Positions 1-8,232 of a DNA stretch of 64,000 nucleotides are shown piece by piece. A program made the translations under genes and the position numbers. Numbering within the stretch: the stretch's first letter is position 1; each line of letters opens with the position of its first letter. The notes under the pieces were generated by a model. The model was not told the origin of the DNA and ran no database searches. It saw only the letters and a list, made by a program, of their open reading frames with translations. The DNA is from JAICYJ01 sp963797565 (lineage in GTDB: Bacteria; Actinomycetota; Thermoleophilia; Gaiellales; JAICJC01): assembly GCA_963797565.1 (NCBI GenBank), contig CAWCPM010000001.1:1-64000 (forward strand), read 5' to 3'.

Positions 1-128
1 CGGCCAGCGAGGTCGGCGCGGCAATCAGGACAGGTCTCGAGGTGGCGGAGCAGCTCGTGGTTGGTCTCCACCAGGAGTTGCTCGCTCAGAAACGAGTCTG
101 CCAGCTCACGCACGTCGCGGCATTGCAT
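1..128 (-). CDS. Anti-sigma factor, zinc-finger (zf-HC2) type, partial
   Basis: Only the first 42 or so residues are present; the gene runs off the left edge. The start ATG at 126-128 lies inside the end of the sigma-factor gene (23-bp overlap), the usual translational coupling of ECF sigma/anti-sigma pairs. Visible are Cys3 and then His29-x3-Cys33-x2-Cys36, the zinc-binding pattern of zf-HC2 anti-sigma factors. Such proteins bind and silence the cognate sigma until a signal releases it. Whether this one has a membrane segment cannot be seen. Confidence 0.75.
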   Translation of the reverse strand, partial: MQCRDVRELADSFLSEQLLVETNHELLRHLETCPDCRADLAG

Positions 129-699
129 GGTCAGCGCGTCCCGCTTCCCTGGCCCATGGCCGCCGGCCCGGCGCCGCGGCGTCCAGCTCTATCCGAAACA
201 ATTCGCGGCCTCGATGCAGGCGCGACATCACGGTGCCGATCGGCACATCGAGCGCCGCGGCAATTTCCTTGTAGGTCATGTCTTCAACATCGCAAAGCAG
301 GATGACCTCCTGGTGATGCGGCGGAATCCGTTGCAAGGCCAAAAGCATGTCTTCGTCGGTGACGTGATCGGGAATCGGCGGCACGAACGGGACGACGTTG
401 GCGACCCGTTCATCGATGGTGGAGTCTGTGATGGTGCGCCCTTGCTTCCGCTGTCGATTCAAGCGCACGTGCTGCAGAATCGACACCAGCCAGGCGCGGC
501 AGTTCGTGCCTGGCGTGAATCGATGGAAGGACTGGAGCGCCTGCACCAGCGTTTCCTGCACCAGGTCCTCGGCCTCCGTGCGGTTGCGCACGAGCCACAT
601 CGCGTGGCGGAACAGGCGATCGACGTGCGGCATCGCTTCCGTTTCGAACGCACGCCAGCGCCGATCGGAGTCGGTGTCCGCCGATAACGGCTCATTCAT
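106..699 (-). CDS. ECF RNA polymerase sigma factor (RpoE/SigR-like)
   Basis: A 197-residue ECF sigma factor. Region 2 lies at about residues 23-80 and contains DLVQET (45-50) and the FHRF core-binding stretch. Region 4 lies at about 115-170 with the helix-turn-helix around YKEIAAALDVPIGTVMSRLH. A five-residue longer start exists at 714, but the Met at 699 gives the normal N-terminus. It overlaps the anti-sigma gene downstream. The sequence resembles proteobacterial/acidobacterial SigR-RpoE proteins more than the sigma factors at 39.4 and 48 kb, in line with a foreign origin of the first 2.7 kb. Confidence 0.88.
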   Translation of the reverse strand: MNEPLSADTDSDRRWRAFETEAMPHVDRLFRHAMWLVRNRTEAEDLVQETLVQALQSFHRFTPGTNCRAWLVSILQHVRLNRQRKQGRTITDSTIDERVANVVPFVPPIPDHVTDEDMLLALQRIPPHHQEVILLCDVEDMTYKEIAAALDVPIGTVMSRLHRGRELFRIELDAAAPGRRPWAREAGRADHAMPRRA

Positions 700-969
700 G
701 CTGGCGGTCCACACAGAGACAATCTCGATCCGGCGTCACTTTATTCCATCCGCACGCGCCACGACAGGGGCCGGAGATGGAGTCCGGGCGGGTTACCCGG
801 CGCCGGCGGCCAGGCCCGTTTCGGGACCGCTCGCGTTCGCCACACGGCACGTCTCGGTCGTTCAGGACACGCGATGGGCCGAGCTGGCAAGGTCTATGCG
901 AGCGTAGGATTCGAACGGTGTTGTGCTACAAGGACGAGCTAAGGCGAGCGACAAGCCCGGAGAGACACG

Positions 970-1883
970 ATGGATTGGGAAAAAGGACGCGAGAGTGACA
1001 ACGTCATCGAAGACGAGGGCGGTGGCGGCGGCTTCGGTGGCGGCGGTGGCGGCGGCTTTCAGTTCGGCGGCTTTCACGTCGGACTCGGCGGCATCGTCAT
1101 CATCTTCGTTGTCAGTCTGCTCTTTGGCAAGAACCCGCTGGAAATCCTGTCGCTATTGAGCGGAGGCGGCGACGTCGGTGGTGGCGCACCCAGCATGCAA
1201 CAGGCGCCGGCACAAGCCGGCACGCCGTCCACCGAGAACGACCCGCAGCATCGGTTCGTCCGCACGATCCTTGGCAGTACCGAGGACGTCTGGGACGCGT
1301 ACTTTCAGAGCAGCAATCAGCGTTACGTGCGGCCCAAGCTCGAGCTGTTCAACGGGCGTGTCCGTACCGCGTGTGGAGCGGCCTCTGAAGCGATGGGCCC
1401 GTTCTATTGTCCCGGCGATCAGCTCGTCTATCTCGACCTGAGTTTCTTCCACGAGATGGACACGCGCTTCCACGCCGCCGGCGATTTCGCGCGTGCGTAC
1501 GTGATCGCACACGAGGTCGGTCACCACGTGCAGAACCTGACCGGCGTGATGCGGAAGGTCGACGCCGCCAGGCGTGGGGATCGCCGATGGAAGGCGCCGA
1601 CGGCTTGTCGGTGCGCCTCGAACTGCAGGCGGACTGCTATGCCGGGGTCTGGGGCAACCGGTCGCAGGCGCAACTGGACTGGATTAACGGGAACGACGTG
1701 AACGCCGCACTGAACGCCGCGTCCGCCGTCGGCGACGACACGCTGCAGAAGCAGTCGCGCGGATACGCCGTGCCCGACTCGTTCACCCACGGTTCGGCAG
1801 CGCAACGTCAACGTTGGTTCAAAGCGGGCTTCGAATCAGGTGACGTCGGGAGCTGCGACACCTTCTCCGCGCAAACGCGGTGA
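970..1883 (+). CDS. Neutral zinc metallopeptidase, YpfJ family (frameshifted)
   Basis: The N-terminal part has a Gly-rich stretch (residues 17-34), one membrane segment (about 38-52) and the metallopeptidase motif HEVGHH at 181-186. The frame breaks near 1575. The conserved C-terminal part (residues around LELQADCYAGVWG, then a tail ending in QTR) continues in the frame ending at 1883. Rejoining needs one missing base, so this is either a deletion error or a recent pseudogene. The family has the zincin HExxH signature and a single N-terminal anchor, but its substrate is unknown. Shine-Dalgarno-like GGAGAG lies 5 bases before the ATG. Confidence 0.8.
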
Positions 1884-1937
1884 CCGCCGCGCACGACCGC
1901 GCGGGATCGACCGGCAGCATCTGACGGAGACATCGCA

Positions 1938-2216
1938 ATGAAGACGACTGTTATCTTCGTATTGATCGGAGCCCTGCTGGGCGTCGTCGTCGCCTCGCTC
2001 GTCGTGCCGCCGGCCCTGTCGTGGTATTCCACTCCAGGCGGCCTGCCGCAAGGCTCGAAGATTCAGGCCGTCGTCGACATCGCCGAGGTCATCCGCTATG
2101 CAACCGAAAAGCTGATCCGCGGACAGATGATTGGCGCGGCAATCGGTTCCGTTCTCGGCCTCGCTGGCGGCATCATGGCTGGCCGGCGTAAACCGGAGGG
2201 GGTTCGCGCGGCTTGA
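1938..2216 (+). CDS. Small two-helix membrane protein, hypothetical
   Basis: A 92-residue protein with a hydrophobic N-terminal helix (residues 4-25), a central soluble stretch with an amphipathic VVDIAEVIRYATEKL segment, and a Gly/Ala-rich second helix (about 66-82), ending in a basic tail. GACGGAGA at 1922-1930 is a fair ribosome site for the ATG. No family is recognised. It lies in the low-GC left segment and probably shares the origin of the YpfJ-like gene before it. Confidence 0.6.
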   Translation: MKTTVIFVLIGALLGVVVASLVVPPALSWYSTPGGLPQGSKIQAVVDIAEVIRYATEKLIRGQMIGAAIGSVLGLAGGIMAGRRKPEGVRAA

Positions 2217-2217
2217 A

Positions 2218-2700
2218 TCAGCGTGGGATCTTGACGCTGAAGATCGTGTGGGAGGCGTTCTGCGATCGGGCGTCGATGCTGCCATGGTGCGCGACGACGA
2301 TTTGCTGGGCGATGTACAGACCGAGGCCCAGCCCTTCGCCGCGCGCCGGCTGACGATCGCCGCGATAGAATGGGTCGAAGATGTGCGGCAGCAGATCCGG
2401 CGCGATTGCGCCGGCGTTGACCACCGTCATTGACACCGTGTCGCTGGCGGTTCCATCGAGCGTCACCTCGATCGGCTCACGCTCGTCCCCGTAATGGATG
2501 GCGTTCCCGATCAGGTTGGAGGCGAGCTGCGCCAGCCGATCGCCGTCCCATTCGCCGCCCAGGTCGCCGTTGCTCCCTACCTCGATGCGGCGGCCAGGGA
2601 ACGCCGAGCGATGCTCCTGGACGACGCGGGTCAGCACCCGATCGAGATCGGTCTGCTCCCGTTTGATTGGGATGCCGCCAGCCAGCCTCGCTCGCGCGCT
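2218..2700 (-). pseudogene. Histidine kinase, C-terminal ATPase domain only
   Basis: The reading frame gives a typical HATPase_c domain: N box around NLIGNAIHYGD, the FDPFYRGD F box and the GEGLGLGLYIA G2 box, ending SVKIPR. The residues just upstream (ARLAGGIPIKREQTDL) are the usual link between a HisKA domain and the ATPase. The sensor region, the phospho-accepting histidine and any start codon are missing. Near 2700 the sequence changes to a different kinase in another frame. This is half a gene cut by a junction, not a short functional protein. Confidence 0.7.
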
Positions 2701-2815
2701 CAGACGTGGCCAGGCTGCGCAGCGCCAGGGCCCCGGCGATGCCGACCAGCACCAGCACCGCCAGGCCGGACAGCGCGAACACCGCCACCGGCCGCAGGAT
2801 CCCGCCGCGGCTCAT
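2701..2815 (-). pseudogene. Sensor kinase, N-terminal membrane segment only
   Basis: From the ATG at 2815 the frame encodes MSRGGILRP followed by a strong transmembrane helix (residues 10-33) and then LATSE. This matches the N-terminus of actinobacterial sensor kinases. After about 38 residues the frame runs into the unrelated kinase sequence to the left and becomes low-complexity. The start is divergent from the secreted-protein gene at 2959. It is the right-hand partner of the junction near 2700. Confidence 0.6.
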
Positions 2816-2958
2816 ATCGATACAACCTGCGTCTGCATGGCTCCAGGATGCCCGTTGCGACCGACCGGCGCCACGGTCCTAGGACCAATGTCCCATTGCG
2901 ACCGCGACCGGCCGGCGAGCAATCTGCCTTCCGAAGTCCCAACCTACGGAGGAACAGC

Positions 2959-3360
2959 TTGCGACGTACATCTCTCATCTCGTCCCTGATCGGCTGCTTC
3001 GCGTTGATGGCGGTGATCGCCCCGATGGCGGCCGCCAAGGATGGCGGAGGCGTCACGCGCACGATCGGCCTGCACGGCAGCGTCTCCTTCCCGGGCGCGA
3101 CCGGCCACGCGACCTCGAAGACCTCTTCCGAGGAGCGCGAGCTCGAGGTCGAGGTGCAGCACATGCGCGCCCTCGCCGGCAAGCGCGTGAACGTGTTCGT
3201 GAACGGCACCAAGTGGACGAGCCCGCGCGTGTCCAGCCTGGGTGCGTTCCACGTCGAGCGAAGCACGGAGCGCGGGCAGCGCGTGCCGCGCATCACGAAC
3301 AGCTCGACCGTGCGCGTCCGCACGCTGGGCGGCACCCTGATCGCAAGCGGCAGCTTCTAG
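2959..3360 (+). CDS. Small secreted protein, hypothetical
   Basis: A 133-residue protein from a TTG start chosen because CGGAGGA (2947-2953) precedes it at good spacing and the start gives a clean signal peptide: basic RRT, hydrophobic core, AAA cleavage site near residue 26. The mature part is polar, has no cysteines, and carries repeated small hydrophobic beta-like segments (VNVFVNGTKW, STVRVRTLGG). No known family is recognised. A strong hairpin terminator follows. Confidence 0.65.
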   Translation: MRRTSLISSLIGCFALMAVIAPMAAAKDGGGVTRTIGLHGSVSFPGATGHATSKTSSEERELEVEVQHMRALAGKRVNVFVNGTKWTSPRVSSLGAFHVERSTERGQRVPRITNSSTVRVRTLGGTLIASGSF

Positions 3361-3374
3361 CACCGACGTTTCTG

Positions 3375-3406
3375 CGGGGTGGGTGGGCTGTGGCCCGCCC
3401 ACCCCG
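3375..3406 (+). terminator. Hairpin terminator between convergent genes
   Basis: A 14-bp stem (CGGGGTGGGTGGGC against GCCCGCCCACCCCG, one G-T wobble) with a 4-base loop, followed by TTTC. It lies 15 bases after the secreted-protein stop and just before the stop of the convergent MoaD-like gene, so it can serve both strands. Confidence 0.75.
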
Positions 3407-3415
3407 TTTCTGGCT

Positions 3416-3670
3416 TCAGCCGCCGCTGATGGCGGCGATCACGTCCACCCGTGAGCCGTCCTCGAGCCTGGTGTCGAGCCCGGCTCGCTCGCGGTCGACG
3501 AACACGTTGATGTGGCGGCGCAGCTGCGGGCCGGGCTCGCACAGCCGGTCGCGCATCCCGGGCCAGCGCTGATCGAGCCGGTCGATCGCCTCGTCGACGG
3601 TGGCCGCCTCGACCTCGAGCGTGCGCGGCAGGTCCTCGAACAGCGAGGGCAGGGTGGCGGGGAGGTGCAG
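3416..3670 (-). CDS. MoaD/ThiS-family ubiquitin-like protein
   Basis: About 85 residues with the beta-grasp pattern of MoaD/ThiS: LHLPATLPSL at the start, LRRHINVFVD in the middle and the C-terminal VIAAISGG. The terminal Gly-Gly is the site that is adenylated and thiocarboxylated in this family for sulfur delivery. No ATG, GTG or TTG lies at the expected N-terminus. The best fit is a CTG at 3670, just after the stop of the upstream BNR gene. A rare start or a base error are both possible. The pairing with a BNR-repeat gene suggests one transcript. Confidence 0.72.
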   Translation of the reverse strand: MHLPATLPSLFEDLPRTLEVEAATVDEAIDRLDQRWPGMRDRLCEPGPQLRRHINVFVDRERAGLDTRLEDGSRVDVIAAISGG

Positions 3671-3671
3671 C

Positions 3672-4763
3672 TCAGGCCATCCAGTCGACCACCGCCACCT
3701 CGACGGATGCGATCGCGGGCAGGTAGCTCGCGATCTCGTTCCAGCTCTCGCCCTCGTCGGGGCTGGCGAACAGCTGTCCGGTGCTGGTACCGAAGTAGAG
3801 CCCGGGCACGTCCAGGTCGTCGATCGCCATGCCCTCGCGGAGGACGCCCAGGTAGGCGTCCTGGCGCGGCAGGCCGGAGTCCAGGCGCCGCCAGCTGGAG
3901 CCGGCATCGCTCGTCCGCCACACCGACGCGTGCCCGTCGGGCATGAAGCGGCCGTGGCCGGGGTCGAGCGGGATCACGTAGAAGCTGTCGCGGTCGTGCG
4001 GGTGCGTGGCCGCGGCGAACCCGAACTCGGTGGGCAGGCCCTCGGTCACCTCCACCCAAGAGTGGCCGCCGTCGTCACTGCGGTGCATGCCGACGTGGTT
4101 TTGCTGGTACATGCGATCCGTGTCGAGCGGCGACATCACCAGCTTGTGCACACAGAACCCGACGTCCTCGTGCTCGCGCGGCCACGCCGCGCGCAGGCCG
4201 TTGTTGCGAGGCGTCCACGTGGCGGCGTCGTCGGTCGTCTCGAAGATGCCCATGCCCTGGATCACCACCCAGAAGTGCTCGGGCTCGGTGGGGTGCGCCA
4301 TGATCGCCGGCATGCCCAGGTGGCCGGGCGGCTGATTCTCGGGGATGTTCCAGAGCTCGCGGCCGGGCTGGCCGTCGAGCGTGCTCTTGAGCGACCAGGT
4401 GGCGCCGCCGTCGCGGCTCTCGAACACGCCCGCCGCCTCGGCGCCCGCGAGCACGCGGCCGTGTGCGGCCGACAGCCCCGATACCTTCGACAGCTTCAGC
4501 TCGGCGTTCTCGCCGTAGCCGAGTCCTTCGCTGGACATCTGCCAGTTCTCGCCCAGATCGCCGCTGCGCCAGATGCCGGTGCCGTGCCACTCGCTGGCGG
4601 CCGCGGCATAGATGGCGCCTGACTCGCCGTCGTAGATCGCGTGGTAGACCGGCCAGCCGTCGCAGTACGGCCCCCGGATCTGCCAATCCCGGCGGTCGAT
4701 ATCGCTCTCCATCACGAAGCAGCCCTTACGCGTACCCACCAGCAGCACGACTCGTCGTGGCAT
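3672..4763 (-). CDS. BNR/WD40-like repeat protein (sialidase-fold, non-enzymatic)
   Basis: A 363-residue beta-propeller protein. Repeated Asp-box-like units are visible (for example SGDLGENW, SRDGGATW, SDDGGHSW, TSDAGSSW, SPDEGESW), each a blade of a sialidase/sortilin-like propeller. There is no signal peptide and no sialidase catalytic arginine triad that I can identify, so it is more likely a binding or scaffold propeller than a glycosidase. It begins with an ATG at 4763 and is followed immediately by the MoaD-like gene. Confidence 0.75.
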   Translation of the reverse strand: MPRRVVLLVGTRKGCFVMESDIDRRDWQIRGPYCDGWPVYHAIYDGESGAIYAAAASEWHGTGIWRSGDLGENWQMSSEGLGYGENAELKLSKVSGLSAAHGRVLAGAEAAGVFESRDGGATWSLKSTLDGQPGRELWNIPENQPPGHLGMPAIMAHPTEPEHFWVVIQGMGIFETTDDAATWTPRNNGLRAAWPREHEDVGFCVHKLVMSPLDTDRMYQQNHVGMHRSDDGGHSWVEVTEGLPTEFGFAAATHPHDRDSFYVIPLDPGHGRFMPDGHASVWRTSDAGSSWRRLDSGLPRQDAYLGVLREGMAIDDLDVPGLYFGTSTGQLFASPDEGESWNEIASYLPAIASVEVAVVDWMA

Positions 4764-4913
4764 CCGTCGTCCCTTCGTCGAGAGGTCGTCCAGACCAGTC
4801 TTGCCCGTTCCGGCGCCGGTCGCAAACCGGCTTCGCTGGCCGCATCGGTGATACCTAGGCGGTGCTTAGGGCGACGCCGATCCGAGGGCAGCTCGAGCGT
4901 GTACGGTGCCACC

Positions 4914-5282
4914 ATGCAACGCGTCACAGGCATCGGCGGCTTCTTCTTTCGCGCCCGGGACCCGGCCGGCCTGGCGGCCTGGTATGAGGCAAACCTCGGC
5001 ATCAGCAGCACGGCCACCGCGTGGTCGTGGTCGCAGCAGGCCGGGCCGACCGTGTTCGCACCCTTTCCGACAGACACCGACTACTTCGGCCGGCTCGAGC
5101 AGCAGACGATGCTGAACTTCCGGGTCGACGACCTCGACGCCATGCTCGAGCAGCTGCGGGCGGCGGGCGCCACCGTCGACGACGAGGTGGCCGAGGCCAG
5201 CTACGGGCGTTTCGGACACGCCGTTGACCCGGAGGGCAACCGCTTCGAGCTGTGGCAGCCGGGCGAGATCCCGGAACGCTGA
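4914..5282 (+). CDS. VOC (glyoxalase/dioxygenase) superfamily protein
   Basis: A 122-residue single-module VOC protein: FFFRARDPAGLAAWYEANLG at the front, LNFRVDDLDAMLEQL in the middle and HAVDPEGNRFELWQP at the end, with the conserved Glu in FELW as a likely metal ligand. Substrate unknown. A -10-like TACGGT (4902-4907) ends only 6 bases before the ATG, so the mRNA is probably leaderless. The ureohydrolase gene follows after 22 bases. Confidence 0.85.
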   Translation: MQRVTGIGGFFFRARDPAGLAAWYEANLGISSTATAWSWSQQAGPTVFAPFPTDTDYFGRLEQQTMLNFRVDDLDAMLEQLRAAGATVDDEVAEASYGRFGHAVDPEGNRFELWQPGEIPER

Positions 5283-5304
5283 CCCACCACCAAGGAGACC
5301 CGGC

Positions 5305-6288
5305 ATGATCGATCCCCAGCGACGCTGGTCACGCCACGCGGACGGAAAGCCCGACTACGCCGGGCTGCTCACGTTCGCCGGCCTGCCCTACACCGAGGAC
5401 CTGACCGACCTGGACGGCGTCGATGTCGCCATCATCGGCGCGCCCATGGACGAGCTCGTCACCGACCGCCCGGGCACCCGCTTCGGCCCGCGTGCGATCC
5501 GGGCCGCGGGCGCGCCCCACGGCGTGCACCTCGAGGCCGGCATCGACGCCTTCGAGGAGCTGCGCGTTGTCGACTACGGCGACGCCGCCTGTGTCCCGGC
5601 CGACCCCGAGTCGTCGCACGCCGCCATCACGGCGCTGGTGGCGGAGGTCGCCTCCGCAGGGGTGATGCCGGTGCTGCTGGGGGGAGACCACTCGATCACC
5701 CAGCCGGAGGCGGAGGCGCTGGCCTCGGTGCACGGCCCCATCGGGCTCGTCCACTTCGACACCCACACCGATACCGGCGCCCTCCAGTGGGAGCGCGTGC
5801 TCTCGCACGGCACCCCCATGTACAACGCCGTCGACCGGGGCCACGTCGATCCCGCGCGCTACGTGCAGATCGGCCTGCGCGGCTACTGGCCCGGCGAGCA
5901 GGAGTTCGCCTGGCAGCGCGAGCGCGGGATCACGTCGTTCTTCGCCCACGACGTGCGCGACCGCGGCATCAAGGAGATCGTCGAGAGGGCCGTCGCCATC
6001 ATCGGGCCCGGCCCGGTGCTGCTGACCGTCGACGTGGACGTGCTCGATCCCGCCTTCGCCCCCGGCACCGGCACCCCCGAGCCGGGCGGCATGACGCCCA
6101 CCGACCTGCTGTGGGCCTGCCGGTCGCTTGCCAGCCGGCTCGACCTGGTCGGCTCGGACGTGGTCGAGGTGCTGCCGACGATGGTCGGCGGGGCCGACAT
6201 CACCGCGCTGGTGGCCGACCGTGTCATCCGCGAGTCGCTGACCGGCGTGGCGCTGCGGCGCCGGGCGGCCCGGGAGGACGCCAGATGA
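5305..6288 (+). CDS. Agmatinase/guanidinobutyrase-type ureohydrolase
   Basis: A 327-residue arginase-superfamily enzyme. The binuclear Mn ligands sit in GGDHS (126-130), FDTHTDT (151-157, where DAH is more usual) and DVDVLDP (243-249). GTGTPEPGG follows, as in agmatinases. The family hydrolyses a guanidino compound to an amine plus urea; the exact substrate (agmatine, guanidinobutyrate, guanidinopropionate) cannot be told. AAGGAGA at 5292-5298 fixes the ATG start. It is probably co-transcribed with the VOC gene. It ends inside a perfect 18-bp inverted repeat shared with the convergent methyltransferase gene. Confidence 0.88.
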   Translation: MIDPQRRWSRHADGKPDYAGLLTFAGLPYTEDLTDLDGVDVAIIGAPMDELVTDRPGTRFGPRAIRAAGAPHGVHLEAGIDAFEELRVVDYGDAACVPADPESSHAAITALVAEVASAGVMPVLLGGDHSITQPEAEALASVHGPIGLVHFDTHTDTGALQWERVLSHGTPMYNAVDRGHVDPARYVQIGLRGYWPGEQEFAWQRERGITSFFAHDVRDRGIKEIVERAVAIIGPGPVLLTVDVDVLDPAFAPGTGTPEPGGMTPTDLLWACRSLASRLDLVGSDVVEVLPTMVGGADITALVADRVIRESLTGVALRRRAAREDAR

Positions 6289-6333
6289 TTGATCGATATC
6301 TCCGTAGGCTCGCAAGAGATATCGATCAATCAT
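6285..6333. repeat. Perfect 18-bp inverted repeat between convergent genes
   Basis: ATGATTGATCGATATCTC (6285-6302) and its exact complement (6316-6333) flank 13 bases. The arms are AT-rich in a very GC-rich region and one contains the ureohydrolase stop codon. The position suggests a bidirectional terminator, but the low GC content and lack of a T-run would also fit a protein-binding site. Confidence 0.7.
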
Positions 6334-6334
6334 C

Positions 6335-7828
6335 TCAGGACGCCTCGCGCCGGGCCGGGTGGATCGGGCCGCGCCGGATGCTGACGGTGTCACCCAGCTC
6401 GCGCGCGCGCCGCTCCACGAACTCGATCAGCTCCGCCTCGACGGCGTCGTCGAGGTGGGGCTGCTCGTAGCTCTCCACCAGCGCCAGCCAGCGGTCCTCG
6501 GAGCGGCTGGCGTAGTCCCGCGAGCCGTTCTTGCGCCAGCGGTCGATGTTGTCGGTCGACCCGATCGTGGGTCGCCAGAAGCAGTCGCGGAAGTGCGCGA
6601 GCGTGTGCTCGGTGCCGAAGAAGTGCCCGCCCTGGCCGACCTCGACGTGCGCGTCGTAGGCGAGGCTGGCCTCGTCGATCGTGGCCGGGGCGAACTGTTG
6701 CTGCAGCAGCTCGATCAGCTCGACGTCGGCGACGAACTTCTCGAAGCAGGTGACCAGGCCCCCCTCCAGCCACCCGGCCGACTGCCAGCACACGTTCGCG
6801 CCCGACAGGAATGCGGCGCTGAGCGTGTTGAAGGCCTCGTACCCGGCCTGGAAGTCGACCGTCTGGCTGGCCGTCAGCGTGCCGCCGCCCGACCGCCACG
6901 GCAGCCCGAACCGGCGCGCCAGCTGGCCGGACGCGTACAGCCCGAACGCCGACTCCGGCCCGCCGAACGACGGCGCGCCGGACTTCATGTCGGTCGCCGA
7001 CAGGAACGAGCCCATCACACAGGGCGCGCCGGGGCGCACCAGCTGCACCAGCGCCAGCCCGGCCAGCACCTCGGCCGTCTGCTGGACCAGAGCGGCCGGA
7101 ACGGTGACCGGCGCCATCGCCCCCATCAGCAGGAACGGCGTCACGATCACCGGCTGGCCGGCGTCCGCGTAGGCGAACAGCCCCTCGAGCATGCGCACGT
7201 CGTAGTGCAGCGGCGAGTTGACGTTGATGTTGCAGAACACGGCCGGCCGTTCCAGCAGCGCTTCGGCTCCGCCCATCACGATCCCCGCCATCGCCAGGCA
7301 GTCCTCGGCCGAGCGCTGCGGCGAGGGCTCCCCGGACCAGACCCGGTCGGTGAGGCGGATCGCCTCCAGCGCCCGCACCAGGTGACGCACGTCGAGCGGT
7401 ACGTCGTTGGGCTCGACGATGCTGCGGCCGGGCGTGTCCAGCACGTCGGTCATCTGGGTCATCATCAGGAACCGCTCCAGGTCGGCCATGGTGCCGTCGC
7501 GGCGTTCGCCGCCGGCCCGCACGAACGGCGGGCCGTTGGTGGCCGCGAAGATCATCTGGTCGCCACCCACCTCGAGGTTGCGGTCGGAATTGCGGGCGTG
7601 CAGGCGGAAGCTCGACGGCGCCAGCGCCACCTGCGTCCGCAGGAAGCTCGGGTCGAAGTGCACCACCTCGCCGTCCACCGTCTGGCCGGCCTCCCGGAAC
7701 AGCTCCAGCGCGCGAGGGTGGTCGAACCGCACTCCCACCTCGGCGGCCAGCCGCTCCCAGCCGGCGTCGAGCGTGGCCAGGTCGTCCGCGCTCAGCACAT
7801 CCAGGCGCGGCATCGAGTTCAGGAACAT
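6335..7828 (-). CDS. MttB-family (trimethylamine:corrinoid) methyltransferase homologue, non-pyrrolysine
   Basis: About 497 residues from the ATG at 7828. The TIM-barrel MttB pattern is visible: FEATNGPPF-like segment, the SGAPSFGGPES loop, RSGGGTLTASQTVDFQAG, and a C-terminal HFFGTEHTL region. Pyrrolysine-type MttB has an in-frame amber codon; here the frame is unbroken with no TAG, so it belongs to the non-Pyl branch whose studied members demethylate quaternary amines such as glycine betaine. No corrinoid protein or reactivase is present in the window. A longer frame upstream of 7828 only shadows the Rieske gene. Confidence 0.82.
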   Translation of the reverse strand: MFLNSMPRLDVLSADDLATLDAGWERLAAEVGVRFDHPRALELFREAGQTVDGEVVHFDPSFLRTQVALAPSSFRLHARNSDRNLEVGGDQMIFAATNGPPFVRAGGERRDGTMADLERFLMMTQMTDVLDTPGRSIVEPNDVPLDVRHLVRALEAIRLTDRVWSGEPSPQRSAEDCLAMAGIVMGGAEALLERPAVFCNINVNSPLHYDVRMLEGLFAYADAGQPVIVTPFLLMGAMAPVTVPAALVQQTAEVLAGLALVQLVRPGAPCVMGSFLSATDMKSGAPSFGGPESAFGLYASGQLARRFGLPWRSGGGTLTASQTVDFQAGYEAFNTLSAAFLSGANVCWQSAGWLEGGLVTCFEKFVADVELIELLQQQFAPATIDEASLAYDAHVEVGQGGHFFGTEHTLAHFRDCFWRPTIGSTDNIDRWRKNGSRDYASRSEDRWLALVESYEQPHLDDAVEAELIEFVERRARELGDTVSIRRGPIHPARREAS

Positions 7829-7878
7829 GGGGCCGATCTCGGTGCCGCGGGGTGCATCGAGTCCAACTCTACCCCGCG

Positions 7879-8232
7879 CTAGGCGTCGATCAGGACGCGC
7901 CCCGCCTCGATCTTGACCGGGTAGACGGCCACGCGCATGCGCTCGTCGTCGGGGCAGCGCCCGCTGTCGAGATCGAACTCCCAGCCGTGCCAGGGACAGT
8001 GCAGCACCCGCCTGCCCGCGGCCACGTACTGCGCCGGTCGGCCGCCGAGGCGGTCGCGGACGGTTCCCAGGCAGAGCGGCGCGCCGTGGTGGGGACACCG
8101 GTTCCGCACCGCGTGCACGGCGCCGGTGGCCCTGTCGCGCAGCACGCCGATCTCACGGCCGCCGACCCGGGCCAGCAGCACTCCCCGCTCGTCCAGGTCG
8201 CCGGCGGAGCCGACGTCGTGCCACTCGCTCAC
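7879..8232 (-). CDS. Rieske [2Fe-2S] ferredoxin
   Basis: A 117-residue Rieske protein. The cluster ligands are Cys46 and His48 (CPHHG) and Cys79 and His82 (CPWHGWEFD). There is no membrane anchor and no dioxygenase alpha-subunit domain, so it is a soluble electron carrier or an oxygenase-associated ferredoxin. No reductase or oxygenase lies beside it. Its start overlaps the stop of the amidohydrolase gene by 4 bases (ATGA), and the MttB-like gene follows after about 50 bases, so the three form one operon. Confidence 0.9.
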   Translation of the reverse strand: MSEWHDVGSAGDLDERGVLLARVGGREIGVLRDRATGAVHAVRNRCPHHGAPLCLGTVRDRLGGRPAQYVAAGRRVLHCPWHGWEFDLDSGRCPDDERMRVAVYPVKIEAGRVLIDA

